Assembly: GCF_002355215.1 (NCBI RefSeq)
Contig: NZ_AP014612.1
Coordinates: forward strand, 1,240,001 to 1,304,000
DNA from: Streptococcus troglodytae
Lineage (GTDB): Bacteria > Bacillota > Bacilli > Lactobacillales > Streptococcaceae
Direction of reading: 5' to 3'
DNA length: 64,000 nt
Position numbers and translations under genes: made by a program. Below the pieces are notes generated by a model. That model was not told the DNA's origin. It worked only from the letters and a program-made list of their open reading frames with translations, and did not search any database. This document shows positions 9,233-19,288 of the stretch, piece after piece; the first letter of the stretch is position 1, and every line of letters begins with the position of its first letter.

Positions 9233-11099
9233 TATTGCTCCAGTTCGCTCAAGTATTCATAGCGCTCATATTTTTCAAAAAGCTGCTCATTGGCAGTATC
9301 TAAATCATGCTGCAGACTAGCCAGTTGACCATAATCTGAAGCATGTTCCTGCATGGCTGCTTCGATGTTTTCGATACTTTCCTCTAAAGCTGTTATATCA
9401 TCCTCAATCGTCGCCCATTCTTGCCTTTCAAAATAAGACATGCGTTTGCGCTCTGATTTTTCTTTCTCAACCTTTGCTGCTTCTTTTTTGACTAGCATGG
9501 CAGAGCTGTCTTTTTCAAACGCTTTCTCATCTAGATAATCGGTATAATTGCCAAAAAATTTACGAATGGTATTATGTTCAAAAGCGAGGATTTTATTGGC
9601 TACTTTGTCTAGGAAATAACGGTCATGACTAACCGTAATGACAGGACCAGAAAAATCCTGCAAGAAACTCTCAAGAACTGTCAAAGTCGCAATATCAAGG
9701 TCGTTGGTCGGCTCATCTAAGAGCAAGACATTGGGCTTTTCAATCAGGATTTTGAGTAAATAAAGACGCTTCTTCTCACCACCTGATAATTTAGAAATAA
9801 CTGTCCCATGTGTTGAGCGCGGAAAGAGAAATTGCTCTAAGAAACTAGTCACACTGCTTGCCCCGACAGCTGTGGTAACCTCATCTGCCGCTTCCTGCAA
9901 ATAGTTAATCACGCGCTTGCTTTCATCCATATCTTTGATTTGCTGGGAGAAATAGCCAATACGAACCGTCTCACCAATATCCAGCTTTCCAGAACTGGGC
10001 TGCAAGTCGCCATTCATTAAATGTAAAAGAGTTGATTTTCCAACCCCATTTTCACCAACAATGCCAATTCGGTCTTTGTTTTGAATGAGTAAATTAAAAT
10101 GTGTCAAAATCGTTTTGTCGGGATAAGCAAAGTCTACCTGTTCAAAATTGATAACCTTTTTCCCAATACGACTGGTTTGAAAATTGATTTCAAGATCAGA
10201 AGAAGTACTCATACCAGATAAGTCTGATTTTAAATTCTTAAAACGATTGATACGCGCTTCTTGTTTTGTCGCACGCGCCTGTGGTTGTCTACGCATCCAA
10301 GCCAATTCTTGTTTGTAGAGCTGCTTTTTCTTATGTAGGGCTGCCGCGTCGCGTTCATCCTGTTCTGCACGCAGGCGCACATAATCTTGATAATTGCCCT
10401 GATATTCAATCAAATGCGCCCTATCCAATTCAAAAATACGGCTGGCAATATTGTCCAAAAAATAGCGATCATGCGTAATAAAAGAACCGTTTTTTTACTG
10501 TTTTTTAAAAAATTAGCTAGCCAAGCAATGGTATCAATATCAAGGTGATTGGTCGGCTCGTCCAGCAAAAGCAAGTCTGCATCATTTAGTAAAACCTGAG
10601 CTAATTGCACACGCCGCTTCAAACCGCCTGACAGGTTGCCAACCTTTTGAGATAAATCAGAAATCCCTAATTTAGACAAAACAGTTTTGATTTCACTTTC
10701 AATAGACCAGACATCTAGAGCATCCATTTCTGCCATAACCCTTTCCAATTGCTCCTGATTAGCTTCATCATAATTGGCCATGAACGATTCATAAGTGTGA
10801 ATGAGCTGCATTTCTCGCAAATCTGATGATAAGACGGTATCAAGAATTGTCTTCGTCTCATCAAAAACAGGTTCTTGCGTCAGATAAGCCATCTTATAGT
10901 CGTTTTTAGCAGAAAAAGGCGAGTTGTCACCATCAAATCCTAATCTGCCAGAGATAACATCAAGAAGGGTGGTCTTTCCAGTCCCATTGACACCAATGAT
11001 GCCAATGCGGTCTTTCTCATGAATAATAAAAGAAATATCCTGAAAGACAGTCTTATCGCCAACTGTTTTACTTAACCCTTCAACAATAAAATCACTCAT
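9232..11099 (-). CDS. uup: ABC-F ATPase Uup-like (frameshifted in this sequence)
   Basis: Restored length 622 residues. It has two soluble ATPase domains without membrane segments: the first with GVNGTGKTT and SGGLKRR, the second with GENGVGKST and LSGGEKKR, each followed by LLLDEPTN. A charged linker and a C-terminal coiled coil (EESIENIEAAM...) point to the Uup subgroup of ABC-F, which act on the ribosome or on DNA structures. The frame breaks at the A run 10480-10483 (plus strand); one extra base turns TVLLLRMIAIF into TVLFITHDRYFLDN, the required H-loop. Likely a sequence error. It follows cca by 2 bases. Confidence 0.88.
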
Positions 11100-11101
11100 T
11101 C

Positions 11102-12307
11102 TTAGTCGATTTCCTTTCTGACAAAATCCAAAATTGCTTGTCGTTCATTGGCTAAATTTCCAGCAACAATAAGACTTTCTATTTGGTGCAAGAGCCTTCC
11201 CAAGTCTGGTCCCGGTTTCACATCAAAGGCCGCCATTAAATCGCCACCCTTAACCACAATTTCATGCTTGTCATGAATGGTTAAAGCTTCATCCAGCTCC
11301 TTAATGCGTTCAAAATCAACTGTTAAGCCTTGAGCTTGACGTAACTCTTCGACAAGGATTAACAAAGGTGCACTATAATGGTAAACATCAGCTTTTTTGA
11401 TTTGCCTATCCTCGCGTAATCTGTAAATAGCTAGTAGTTTTTCCACTGTTTTTTGAAAATCATTAGAGGTCTTCCAACTTTTTAAGAAGATTTTAGGATT
11501 TTCAACATTCAAATACAACAGTACTGCTGCCCAAGCTTGTTCAGAGGCTGAAAAAATGAAATCCTCTGGCAAGTCCATCAGCAGCTGCTGCCACTTAGCC
11601 GCAGTACTTTGCAAAAAAGGCAGATAATCATAAGCTTGACTGGCAATTAAACAGTTTATTCCTTTACGCCAATAAGGAGCCTGCAAGAGCTTGTCGAACT
11701 CAATAAAAGAGCGCTCTACAGAAATTTTTTCCAGCAAGGGCGCATGTTCTCTCATAGCTATGAACGTTTTTTTCTCAATATCGAAATTCAAATGAGCAGC
11801 AAAGCGCAAACCACGCATAATGCGCAAGGCATCTTCATTGAAACGTTCAGCAGCATTGCCGACTGCCCGCAGTATTTTTTGTTCTAAATCTGCTAGACCA
11901 TTAAATTTATCAATGATATTAGCCTTTTCATCAAGCGCAAAGGCATTGATGGTAAAGTCACGGCGCTTGAGATCCTCTTCTAAAGAACGCACAAAAGAGA
12001 CCTGACTGGGCCTGCGATAATCGACATAAACATCTTCGGTACGAAAAGTTGTCACTTCATAGTCATGACCATTCTCTAAAACCAAAACAGTTCCGTGTTC
12101 AATGCCAATATCAACCGTCCGAGGAAAAATCCTTTTCGTCTCTTCAGGATAAGAACTGCTGGCAATGTCCACATCATGAATAGGATGCCCTAAAAGAACA
12201 TCACGAACACTGCCGCCAACAAAATAAGCTTCAAATCCTGCTGCCTTAATTTTCTCTAATACTGGTAAAGCCTCCTGAAATTCAGAAGGCAAATGTTTTA
12301 ATCTCAT
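11102..12307 (-). CDS. cca: CCA tRNA nucleotidyltransferase
   Basis: 401 residues. The motif [10 protein letters not shown] followed by HDVDIASS gives the G-S and metal-binding D-x-D of class II nucleotidyltransferases, and [11 protein letters not shown] and [12 protein letters not shown] follow. The protein adds or repairs the 3-prime CCA of tRNAs. Poly(A) polymerases share this fold, and streptococcal genomes often label it papL, but the length and the [14 protein letters not shown] pattern fit a Gram-positive CCA enzyme. Its ATG overlaps the dapB stop by 4 bases (ATGA). Confidence 0.92.
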   Translation of the reverse strand: MRLKHLPSEFQEALPVLEKIKAAGFEAYFVGGSVRDVLLGHPIHDVDIASSSYPEETKRIFPRTVDIGIEHGTVLVLENGHDYEVTTFRTEDVYVDYRRPSQVSFVRSLEEDLKRRDFTINAFALDEKANIIDKFNGLADLEQKILRAVGNAAERFNEDALRIMRGLRFAAHLNFDIEKKTFIAMREHAPLLEKISVERSFIEFDKLLQAPYWRKGINCLIASQAYDYLPFLQSTAAKWQQLLMDLPEDFIFSASEQAWAAVLLYLNVENPKIFLKSWKTSNDFQKTVEKLLAIYRLREDRQIKKADVYHYSAPLLILVEELRQAQGLTVDFERIKELDEALTIHDKHEIVVKGGDLMAAFDVKPGPDLGRLLHQIESLIVAGNLANERQAILDFVRKEID

Positions 12308-13071
12308 AGTAACTGTTCCAAACCATAAACGAGCTGCTCTCGCTGTACCACTTCTTTGATTCCTAAATTAACGCCACTCATAAAAGAAATCCGATCATAA
12401 GAATCATGACGCAGTGTCAAACCCTCTCCTTGAGCTCCAAAAATGACCTCTTGGTGAGCAACAAGCCCCGGCAAACGAACACTATGAATTCTAAAACCAT
12501 CAAATTCAGCACCGCGTGCACCAGCTAGCGTTTCTTCTTCATCTGCTGCTCCCTGTTTTTTATAAGCACGTGCTTCTCGAATCAGCTCAGCTGTTTTAAC
12601 TGCTGTTCCGCTTGGAGCATCTTTTTTCTTATCATGATGCAATTCAATGATTTCAAGATCAGGGAAATACTTAGAAGCCTTAGCAGCAAATTCCATCAGC
12701 AAGACAGCTCCAATAGCAAAGTTTGGTGCAATCAAGCCGCCCAATTTTTTATCAGCAGACAAAGTTATTAACTCTGCAATCTGCTCTTGCGTAAAACCTG
12801 TTGTTCCCACAACTGGACGAAAACCGTTTTCAAGGGCAAAATGTGTATTTTCATAAGCGACTTTAGGGATGGTAAAATCAACCCAAACCTCAGCATCAAG
12901 GCCAACAAGGTCATTCTTATCCGTAAAGACAGGCACTCCATCAATTTCTTTTTCAGCTGCAAAAGGATCCAAAAGTGCTGCTAATTCAAGCTCGCTATCA
13001 TTTTTAATCATATCAACAGCTGTTGACCCCATTCTGCCTTTAAAACCTGCAACAATAACTTTAATACTCAT
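12304..13071 (-). CDS. dapB: 4-hydroxy-tetrahydrodipicolinate reductase
   Basis: 255 residues. The N-terminal nucleotide-binding loop is [10 protein letters not shown], and the substrate-binding block [15 protein letters not shown] holds the catalytic His-His and Lys. It performs the NAD(P)H-dependent reduction step of the diaminopimelate/lysine pathway. It precedes cca with a 4-base overlap; dapB-cca pairing is common in streptococci. Confidence 0.95.
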   Translation of the reverse strand: MSIKVIVAGFKGRMGSTAVDMIKNDSELELAALLDPFAAEKEIDGVPVFTDKNDLVGLDAEVWVDFTIPKVAYENTHFALENGFRPVVGTTGFTQEQIAELITLSADKKLGGLIAPNFAIGAVLLMEFAAKASKYFPDLEIIELHHDKKKDAPSGTAVKTAELIREARAYKKQGAADEEETLAGARGAEFDGFRIHSVRLPGLVAHQEVIFGAQGEGLTLRHDSYDRISFMSGVNLGIKEVVQREQLVYGLEQLL

Positions 13072-13082
13072 TTCCTATCTCC

Positions 13083-13928
13083 TTAAATAATCGGTATAGC
13101 ACCAAGTGCAATAGCTCCCTCACCCAGATGGGTTGCAATAACACCATTGAAAGGAACAATGGCAAGATTTTTGGTATAACCATGATCAATTAAACGCTTT
13201 TGCAAATCTTCCGCCTTACCTCTAGCATTGGCATGAATAATATAGACCATATAAGACCCATCAGCAGTAACCTCATCTATGATAGAAATCAAACGCTTGA
13301 TAGCCTTTTTCTCAGTTCTAACTTTTTCAAAAACTTCAATCCTGCCATCCGTAAAATAAAGGATAGGTTTGATACTCAAAAGATTACCTAAGAGAGCTGA
13401 ACCATTCGACAAACGGCCGCCCTTGACCAAATGATTAAGATCATCAACCATAATAAAAGCATTTGTTTTATCAATCATCACTTGAAGATTGACCAAAATC
13501 TGCTCAAACGCTAATTCTTCCCTGCCCCACTTCAAAGCCTCCATTACCATTAATCCCATGGGACTGGAAGTGATTTTAGTATCAGGAAAGGCAATTTCAA
13601 GCTTATCATGTTCAGCAATTAGATATTGAATATTTTGGTGAAATCCTGAAATGCCACCAGACAGAAAAAGACCGATAACATGGGTATAGGCTTCTTCTTC
13701 CAAGTTGGTCAGTAAATCATCTAACTCAGCCAAATTAGGCTGGCTCGTTTGGGGTAATGCCTTGGAAGCAGCCATCTTAGTATAGAATTCATCAAGAGAT
13801 AGATTTTTACCTTCAATATAAGTCTTTCCATCAATAGTAATAGCAATATCAAGGATAAACAGATCTTCTCTTTGAGCAAAGCCTTGAGGAAGGTAGACTG
13901 ATGAATCAGTGATTACAGCTAATTTCAT
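13083..13928 (-). CDS. DegV family fatty-acid-binding protein
   Basis: 281 residues. N-terminal TDSSVYLP, then a PQTSQPNL block, then GGISGFHQN: the standard DegV pattern (PF02645). DegV/FakB proteins bind a fatty acid in a buried pocket and some present it to the FakA kinase. This one sits outside a recognisable fak operon, so its exact role is open. The next gene upstream (DUF1149) ends 5 bases before its ATG. Confidence 0.9.
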   Translation of the reverse strand: MKLAVITDSSVYLPQGFAQREDLFILDIAITIDGKTYIEGKNLSLDEFYTKMAASKALPQTSQPNLAELDDLLTNLEEEAYTHVIGLFLSGGISGFHQNIQYLIAEHDKLEIAFPDTKITSSPMGLMVMEALKWGREELAFEQILVNLQVMIDKTNAFIMVDDLNHLVKGGRLSNGSALLGNLLSIKPILYFTDGRIEVFEKVRTEKKAIKRLISIIDEVTADGSYMVYIIHANARGKAEDLQKRLIDHGYTKNLAIVPFNGVIATHLGEGAIALGAIPII

Positions 13929-13933
13929 CTTTT

Positions 13934-14308
13934 TTAGAACTCCAAGCTAACGCCTTCTTTATCAAGTGCAATTTCAGTCACTTCATAGGTCATGCGTTTT
14001 AAAATATCAAGCAAAGGTGCCGCTAAAGTCGCCACTTCCTCTTGTGAAAATTCACTCGGCTGATTAATCAAGCGGTCCTTAATCTTAACCATTTGTGAAA
14101 GAACACCGCTTAGAACAAACTCATCACGGACAATCATGAATTGCAAAACGGCCACAACAGTCGTTTCATTTAACTCTTCATTTTTTTCAACTAATTGAAA
14201 AGTCACTTCGACATCTGTTTCAGGTGTCCCATTTTCCTTTTCCCATTCTAAATTTCTGGCATCATAATGATATTGATTAACAAATTCTTTTTGACGTACA
14301 ATTTCCAT
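13934..14308 (-). CDS. DUF1149 family protein
   Basis: 124-residue acidic protein ([19 protein letters not shown]...). The length and sequence fit the small DUF1149 family (PF06619) of streptococci and relatives, which has a SecB-like appearance but no firm function. First gene of the eight-gene operon running down to 5224. Its ATG at 14308 follows AAGGAGA, and an extended -10 promoter lies just upstream. Confidence 0.8.
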   Translation of the reverse strand: MEIVRQKEFVNQYHYDARNLEWEKENGTPETDVEVTFQLVEKNEELNETTVVAVLQFMIVRDEFVLSGVLSQMVKIKDRLINQPSEFSQEEVATLAAPLLDILKRMTYEVTEIALDKEGVSLEF

Positions 14309-14337
14309 TGTTATCTCCTTGTTTTACATTACCACTC

Positions 14338-14346
14338 ATTATAGCA
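14338..14346 (-). promoter_or_regulatory. Extended -10 promoter of the DUF1149-dapB-cca-exporter operon
   Basis: Minus strand TGCTATAAT, with the TATAAT at 14338-14343 and the TG extension at 14345-14346. It is about 30 bases upstream of the ATG at 14308 and separated from it by a good ribosome site. No strong -35 is visible, as is usual for extended -10 promoters. Confidence 0.6.
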
Positions 14347-14519
14347 TAATTAAGCCTAAAATTAAAGAAGCCCAAGGTCGTTAACAAACAATTTAAGAGT
14401 ATAATTGATAAGAAAACAGACATTAGAAAATTATTGAATTACAGGCAATATGTTAGACATCTCTTAATTATCTGGGCATAATCAAGTTAATTTACAAAAA
14501 ATTAAAAGTAGACACCTTT

Positions 14520-17500
14520 TTAAATCCCTGTATAAGTCTCCACTAATTTTTGTAATTTTGCTAAAATTTCGTGTTTCTTACGTTCACGGGCACCCTTTCG
14601 ACGCGAGGTAGCTGGCATTAGATTATTAATGTCAGTGCCAGAAGACGATACATATCCCTGAGCAATAGAACGATTAATAAATCGACGATAGTCTCCCTTT
14701 AATGTAAGCTCTTCAGCTAAATCCTCTATAGCTTTCTTTTTCTTCTGATTACCATAAGCATAAAAAGCTTCTAATATTGTCTGATTATCTTTTAATTGTT
14801 CTAAGTGTGTTTCATTAATAAATCCAATCACTAGTTCTTCTTTAGCTCGCATATCAATGCTTGAACGAATAACACGACTAATATCCCGTTTCAATGTTTC
14901 CTTAGAATCATTATCTTGTGCTTTTGCAGAGATAAGACTAATAATATAATCAAGGTTAATCTCATCCGTTTTTAAAAGTTCAATTTCAAATTCTATATCG
15001 GATAAATCAATACCAGTTTCTTCATTTTTACCAGTTCGACCATTTCCATATGCTTCTTCTCGAATATCTACATATACACTTCTCATGTCCTGCATTTGAC
15101 CTGGTGTAATGAGATGCTCTTCTGGCGTAAATTCATCATAATTTCTTAAAACATTCTCTAGCTTAAGGACTTCCCCAAATAATTTAACAAATTCTCGTTT
15201 TTCAGATTCTAGAGCAATTTCTGTTGGATCAGGAAATTTTTCAAGTATTTCCTGACAAACCTCTTGATAACCTTTTACTGTAATACCAGCTTCTTTATCT
15301 GTAAAACCAGTCATATACTCTTCGTAACTCTTCTCAAGTACTACCGAAATACTGTGTGATTCACCATAAAGTGTCAAAGCATCATTAGTAGCTTTTTCTA
15401 AATCACGGAAGCAAACAATATTCCCAAATGGCTTTTCTTTATTTAAAATACGATTTGTACGAGAAAATGCTTGAATAAGCCCATGATATCGTAAATTTTT
15501 ATCTACAAAGAGTGTATTCAAAGTAGGAGCATCAAAGCCTGTTAAAAACATTCCTACCACAATCAAAAGATCTACTTCTTTGGATTTTACACGTTTGGTT
15601 AAATCTTTATAATAATTTTGGAAATCCTTTCCTTCTGTTGAGAAATTTGTTTTAAAGTGTTTATTGTAGTCAGATATAGCCAAATCTAAGAATTCTTTTG
15701 AAGAAAGATCCATTTTCGTTGGTTCAAAGTTTTCTGAATCTATAGCCCCATATGCTAACTGTTCTTCATTAGGCACATAACTATAAATAGTAGCAATTTT
15801 GATTCTTTTATCTACTGGCAATTGTCTTTGTTGCTTATTGAGCTCTTCATAATAAGCTTTCGCCGCTTTAACATTTTGTACCGCAAACATAGCATTAAAG
15901 CCTTTAAGTTGTTTTTGTTTGTGAGTATAGTGCATATTTCGATGGGTTTTATCATCAAATACTTTAAGTAAATATTTTGAGATTGTTGAAATACGCTCTG
16001 GATGTAAAAGTAATTCTTTTTCAATTTTTTTAAGTTTCTTTTCATCGTTTTCTTGTCCAGATATTACTTCGGCTTCTCTAAATTTATTCAGTTCTGGTTT
16101 AATATAATTATAATCCACTTTAAATTTCAACACTTTGTTATCACGAATAGCATCTGTGATAATATAGGAATGAAGCTGTTTACCAAAAATAGTACTTGTC
16201 AACATACCTGTTAAAGTATTATCTTCAAAGATTGGTGTACCTGTAAAACCGAACTGATAATGTGCTCTAAAACTGGACCTAACCTTTCTTTGAGCATCTC
16301 CAAATTGAGAGCGATGGCACTCATCATAAATTAAAACACATTGCTTTTCAAAGATAGGATGTTCAGGATTTTTCTTGACGAATTCATTTAATTTCTGAAT
16401 TGTTGTCACAACAATTTTACTATCATCCTTCTCAATAGCTCTTTTTAATTCTTTAGTATTCTTACTACCATTAACAGAATCCTTTTGAAATTTCTGATAT
16501 TCCTTCATGGTCTGATAATCTAAATCTTTACGGTCAACAACAAAGAAAACCTTGTCAATATAATCTAATTCTGTTGCTAAACGTGCAGCTTTAAAACTTG
16601 TCAGAGTTTTACCAGAACCAGTAGTATGCCAAATAAATCCTCCTGCATCAGTTGTACCGTAGAGTTTATTTTCATGCGCAACATGGATCTGACGCATAAT
16701 GGCTTCTGTTGCTGCAATTTGATAGGGACGCATGATCAAAAGAGTATCACTAGTATCAAAAACACAATACTTTGTCAAAACGGATAAAAGAACTTGCTTA
16801 TTTAAAAAAGTTTGTGCAAAATCTTCTAAATCATAAATAATTTTATTCTTTTTATCTGCCCATTCACAGGTAAATTCAAAATGATTTTTATTTTGAGCAG
16901 TTGTATTGGCAAAATAACGTGTACGCGTCCCATTTGAAACAACAAAAATTTGAATATACTGAAAAAGTGAATGTTGTGTGTTAAAGGATTCTTTGCTATA
17001 ACGATGAATCTGTTCAAAGGCTTCCTTCATTGGAATACCGCGTTTTTTTAATTCAATCTGTACTAGGGGCAGACCATTGACTAAAATTGTCACATCATAA
17101 CGGTTAGAATGACTTCCTTTTTGCCTAATTTGACTTACAACTTGTAAATGATTCTGATGAATGTTTTTCTTATCAATCAGTATCATATTTTTAATATGCC
17201 CATCATCAAAAATAAAATCATAAATATGATTCTCTTGAATTTTACGAGTTTTTTCAATCATCCCATCATTAGGACGATCCAAATATTCATCTAAAAAACG
17301 CTGCCACTCATCATTTGTAAACGTTACATTATTAAGTTTTTCTATTTGCTTACGCAAATTACTCATTAATTCTTCTGCTGTGTGAATGGTTAATAATTCG
17401 TAATGCTGACCTTGAACCAGATCCTCTAACAGTTTCTTTTCCATCTCATTTTCAGTCTGATAAACATCTCGATTATAACGCTCTGTTTTTACAAATTCTT

Positions 17501-17567
17501 CTAAAATAATCCCGTTGGACATTTCCGCAACGGGCATTGTTACTTTTGAATAATCTCCTGATTTCAT
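14520..17567 (-). CDS. hsdR: Type I restriction enzyme, R subunit (HsdR)
   Basis: 1015 residues, full length for the family. The N-terminal nuclease domain has D158 and the IELKK motif (E172-x-K174) of a PD-(D/E)xK site. The SF2 translocase follows: HTTGSGKT (316-321), the DECH box (415-418), FGFTGTP, then MFLTGFDAPTLNT and QAFSRTNR. A C-terminal helical region contacts the methyltransferase. It cleaves unmodified DNA after ATP-driven translocation. It lies 2 bases downstream of yafQ, separated from hsdM-hsdS-prrC by the toxin-antitoxin pair. No clear terminator follows it. Confidence 0.96.
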   Translation of the reverse strand: MKSGDYSKVTMPVAEMSNGIILEEFVKTERYNRDVYQTENEMEKKLLEDLVQGQHYELLTIHTAEELMSNLRKQIEKLNNVTFTNDEWQRFLDEYLDRPNDGMIEKTRKIQENHIYDFIFDDGHIKNMILIDKKNIHQNHLQVVSQIRQKGSHSNRYDVTILVNGLPLVQIELKKRGIPMKEAFEQIHRYSKESFNTQHSLFQYIQIFVVSNGTRTRYFANTTAQNKNHFEFTCEWADKKNKIIYDLEDFAQTFLNKQVLLSVLTKYCVFDTSDTLLIMRPYQIAATEAIMRQIHVAHENKLYGTTDAGGFIWHTTGSGKTLTSFKAARLATELDYIDKVFFVVDRKDLDYQTMKEYQKFQKDSVNGSKNTKELKRAIEKDDSKIVVTTIQKLNEFVKKNPEHPIFEKQCVLIYDECHRSQFGDAQRKVRSSFRAHYQFGFTGTPIFEDNTLTGMLTSTIFGKQLHSYIITDAIRDNKVLKFKVDYNYIKPELNKFREAEVISGQENDEKKLKKIEKELLLHPERISTISKYLLKVFDDKTHRNMHYTHKQKQLKGFNAMFAVQNVKAAKAYYEELNKQQRQLPVDKRIKIATIYSYVPNEEQLAYGAIDSENFEPTKMDLSSKEFLDLAISDYNKHFKTNFSTEGKDFQNYYKDLTKRVKSKEVDLLIVVGMFLTGFDAPTLNTLFVDKNLRYHGLIQAFSRTNRILNKEKPFGNIVCFRDLEKATNDALTLYGESHSISVVLEKSYEEYMTGFTDKEAGITVKGYQEVCQEILEKFPDPTEIALESEKREFVKLFGEVLKLENVLRNYDEFTPEEHLITPGQMQDMRSVYVDIREEAYGNGRTGKNEETGIDLSDIEFEIELLKTDEINLDYIISLISAKAQDNDSKETLKRDISRVIRSSIDMRAKEELVIGFINETHLEQLKDNQTILEAFYAYGNQKKKKAIEDLAEELTLKGDYRRFINRSIAQGYVSSSGTDINNLMPATSRRKGARERKKHEILAKLQKLVETYTGI

Positions 17568-17569
17568 TT

Positions 17570-17848
17570 TTACATTCCTAACATCTGTGCATGACTTCCT
17601 GTATCAATCAAGAGTAAGACAAGTTCGTTATCTAAAACTTGATAAGCCAACAGCCAGTCTGATTCAATATGAAGTTCTCTAATGCCTTTCCATTTTCCTT
17701 TTAACTCATGATCTCTCAATGCTAAGGGAAGTTCTGATTTTTGACATAATAATTCTACGATAGCAAAAAGCTTGTTAATATCTTTTCCTTGCTTTACTAC
17801 CTTTTTTAAGGATTTCTTAAATTGTTTGGTTTGCTTAATCTTTAGCAT
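17570..17848 (-). CDS. yafQ: YafQ-family RelE-like mRNA interferase toxin
   Basis: About 92 residues from the ATG at 17848; a GTG at 17854 is an alternative start. RDHELKGKWKGIRELHIESDWLLAY is the YafQ signature. Counting from the GTG, H49, H62, D66 and H88 line up with H50, H63, D67 and H87, the catalytic residues known for E. coli YafQ. It should cleave mRNA in the ribosomal A site. It overlaps its antitoxin by about 14 bases, so translation is coupled. Placed between prrC and hsdR, it adds a second translation-targeting toxin to the island. Confidence 0.9.
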   Translation of the reverse strand: MLKIKQTKQFKKSLKKVVKQGKDINKLFAIVELLCQKSELPLALRDHELKGKWKGIRELHIESDWLLAYQVLDNELVLLLIDTGSHAQMLGM

Positions 17849-18107
17849 AGGCACTCATCTCTGATTTCCAATCATCAAAACTATCAAAAGTTTCAACATC
17901 ATCATTTTTAGCCTGCTCTAAAGCAATGTCCAAAGTATTTTTTACTCTTGGAGTAAATGGCAGAGCTTGATCATCAATGACACGTTTAATAAACATATTG
18001 ACAGCAGCACTTGTTGTTAGACCCATGTGGGCAAAAATAGCATCTGCTGTTGCTTTATCCTCTAAATCAATTTTGATATTGATATTCGCCTTATTTTTTA
18101 CAACCAT
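17835..18107 (-). CDS. dinJ: DinJ/RelB-family antitoxin
   Basis: 90 residues. ATG at 18107 chosen because AAAGGAG lies just upstream; the longer frame has no ribosome site. The N-terminal ribbon-helix-helix (ANINIKIDLEDKATADAIF..MGLTTSAAVNMFIKRV) binds DNA, and the acidic C-terminus (DDVETFDSFDDWKSEM) should wrap the toxin. Family members repress their own promoter together with the toxin. Its promoter is embedded in the terminator of prrC. Confidence 0.9.
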   Translation of the reverse strand: MVVKNKANINIKIDLEDKATADAIFAHMGLTTSAAVNMFIKRVIDDQALPFTPRVKNTLDIALEQAKNDDVETFDSFDDWKSEMSAYAKD

Positions 18108-18129
18108 ATTATCAACTCCTTTTATTACT

Positions 18130-18173
18130 ATTATATCAAAAAAGCAAGAAAAAGTAATATAATTTCTTGCTTT
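18130..18173 (-). terminator. prrC terminator overlapping the dinJ-yafQ promoter
   Basis: On the minus strand a stem AAAGCAAGAAA/TTTCTTGCTTT (63-73 pairing with 41-51 of the 18100s) is followed by a T run, which gives an intrinsic terminator just after prrC. The T run leads directly into TTGATATAAT, whose TATAAT (18130-18135) is the only good -10 ahead of dinJ. Termination of the restriction operon and initiation of the toxin-antitoxin transcript therefore share the same bases. The -35 is poor (TTACTT). Confidence 0.65.
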
Positions 18174-18180
18174 CATTGTT

Positions 18181-19277
18181 TTATTTCCATTTAAAATCTT
18201 CTATAAACTGATTAAAGACATACTCCAGAAGCTTTTGTTCTTGCGGTTCAAGCTCCCCATACTCATGTTCTGAGTGCCCACTATGACTATACAGGTTAAT
18301 CCTTCTGATATAGGCCTGTCTCTCTTCAGAATCTATGCATTCACCCCAGTTCGTGTATCCCAAAAAAGTCGAAGTCTTTTCAAGTAAATTTCTCAGTAAA
18401 TTAAAATGATACTTTTTAACACGACCCTGACTGATTGCCTCTTGAAGTTCTTTTTTGACAACTAGATGATAAGCAAAGGGAGCATCTTTTTCAGGTGGAT
18501 TGGTCGTCAACTCATAGTTTTGGTCAACTTTTGACAATGTATGCTTAACAGCACCTCCTAGTTCATTAAATAAGACATTATAAAATAAAGGGTGATGAGT
18601 GGTTAGAATAAATTTTAATTCCGTTTGTTCCTCATTACTCTTCTTGATTAAAAATGCCAAATCAAGTGCCACATCAATAATATGATTATCATCTAGGGAA
18701 GAAATAGGATCGTCTATAAAAATATATTCAAGATTGTCAAACATAGCTGTCGTACGATCCCCTTCTTCATCAGCAAGGACTTCTACAACAGCCTCTATCA
18801 AAGTATAAAAAATAGACCAAATAAAATTACTCTCTTCTCCACGAGAGATTTTAATATGCTGAAGTTCTTCATTATCAGTCAGTAAATTAAAAGCCACTTC
18901 TGTCCCGCTTGGATTAAATACGGGTTCTAAATGTGATGAGGTATAACGGTGAAAATTATCAATTATATCTTTTTCTCGGCCTTCTTCTGAGAAAATAAAG
19001 TTCATAAAACTAGACTGGGAATTGATATTCAGTTTTCTATCCCTATCAAATTCTAAATCATTGTCCCAATAAAATAAATCTTCCGTAAAGGCATTAAAGT
19101 AAATAATCTTTTTAGATAAATCATCTGTTTCATCCTCTATATTCTTTGGTTGTACTAATTCTTTAAAAGCCATGGACAGTCGTGTTTTCCCTGTGCCATT
19201 AAAGGCATAAAGCAATTGAACCTTTTTATTAGATTTTTTAGCTCAACTGCAACCTCTGTTAAATTAGCAAATCTCAT
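18181..19277 (-). CDS. prrC: PrrC-like anticodon nuclease (latent tRNase; frameshifted here)
   Basis: Restored length 365 residues. Start ATG 19277 follows TAGGAGTG, which overlaps the hsdS stop. The ABC-type ATPase core has YAFNGTGKTRLS (Walker A), NAFTEDLFYWDNDL, a SRGEESNFIWS signature, FIDDPISSLDDNH (Walker B) and TTHHPLFYNVLFNEL, all closely matching E. coli PrrC as I remember it. The C-terminal nuclease part has R296, E300 and H332, the same spacing as the R320-E324-H356 triad of PrrC. Known PrrC cleaves tRNA-Lys at the wobble position when phage disarm the host type I enzyme. Missing base in the run 19234-19239. Confidence 0.9.
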
Positions 19278-19288
19278 TTGCTTCACTC

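Noticed and set aside
18181..19215. Reading the ATPase as a truncated protein starting at a TTG just before the Walker A
   Set aside because: Good ribosome site and ATG at 19277, and one added base restores the PrrC N-terminus; a start inside the P-loop strand would not fold.
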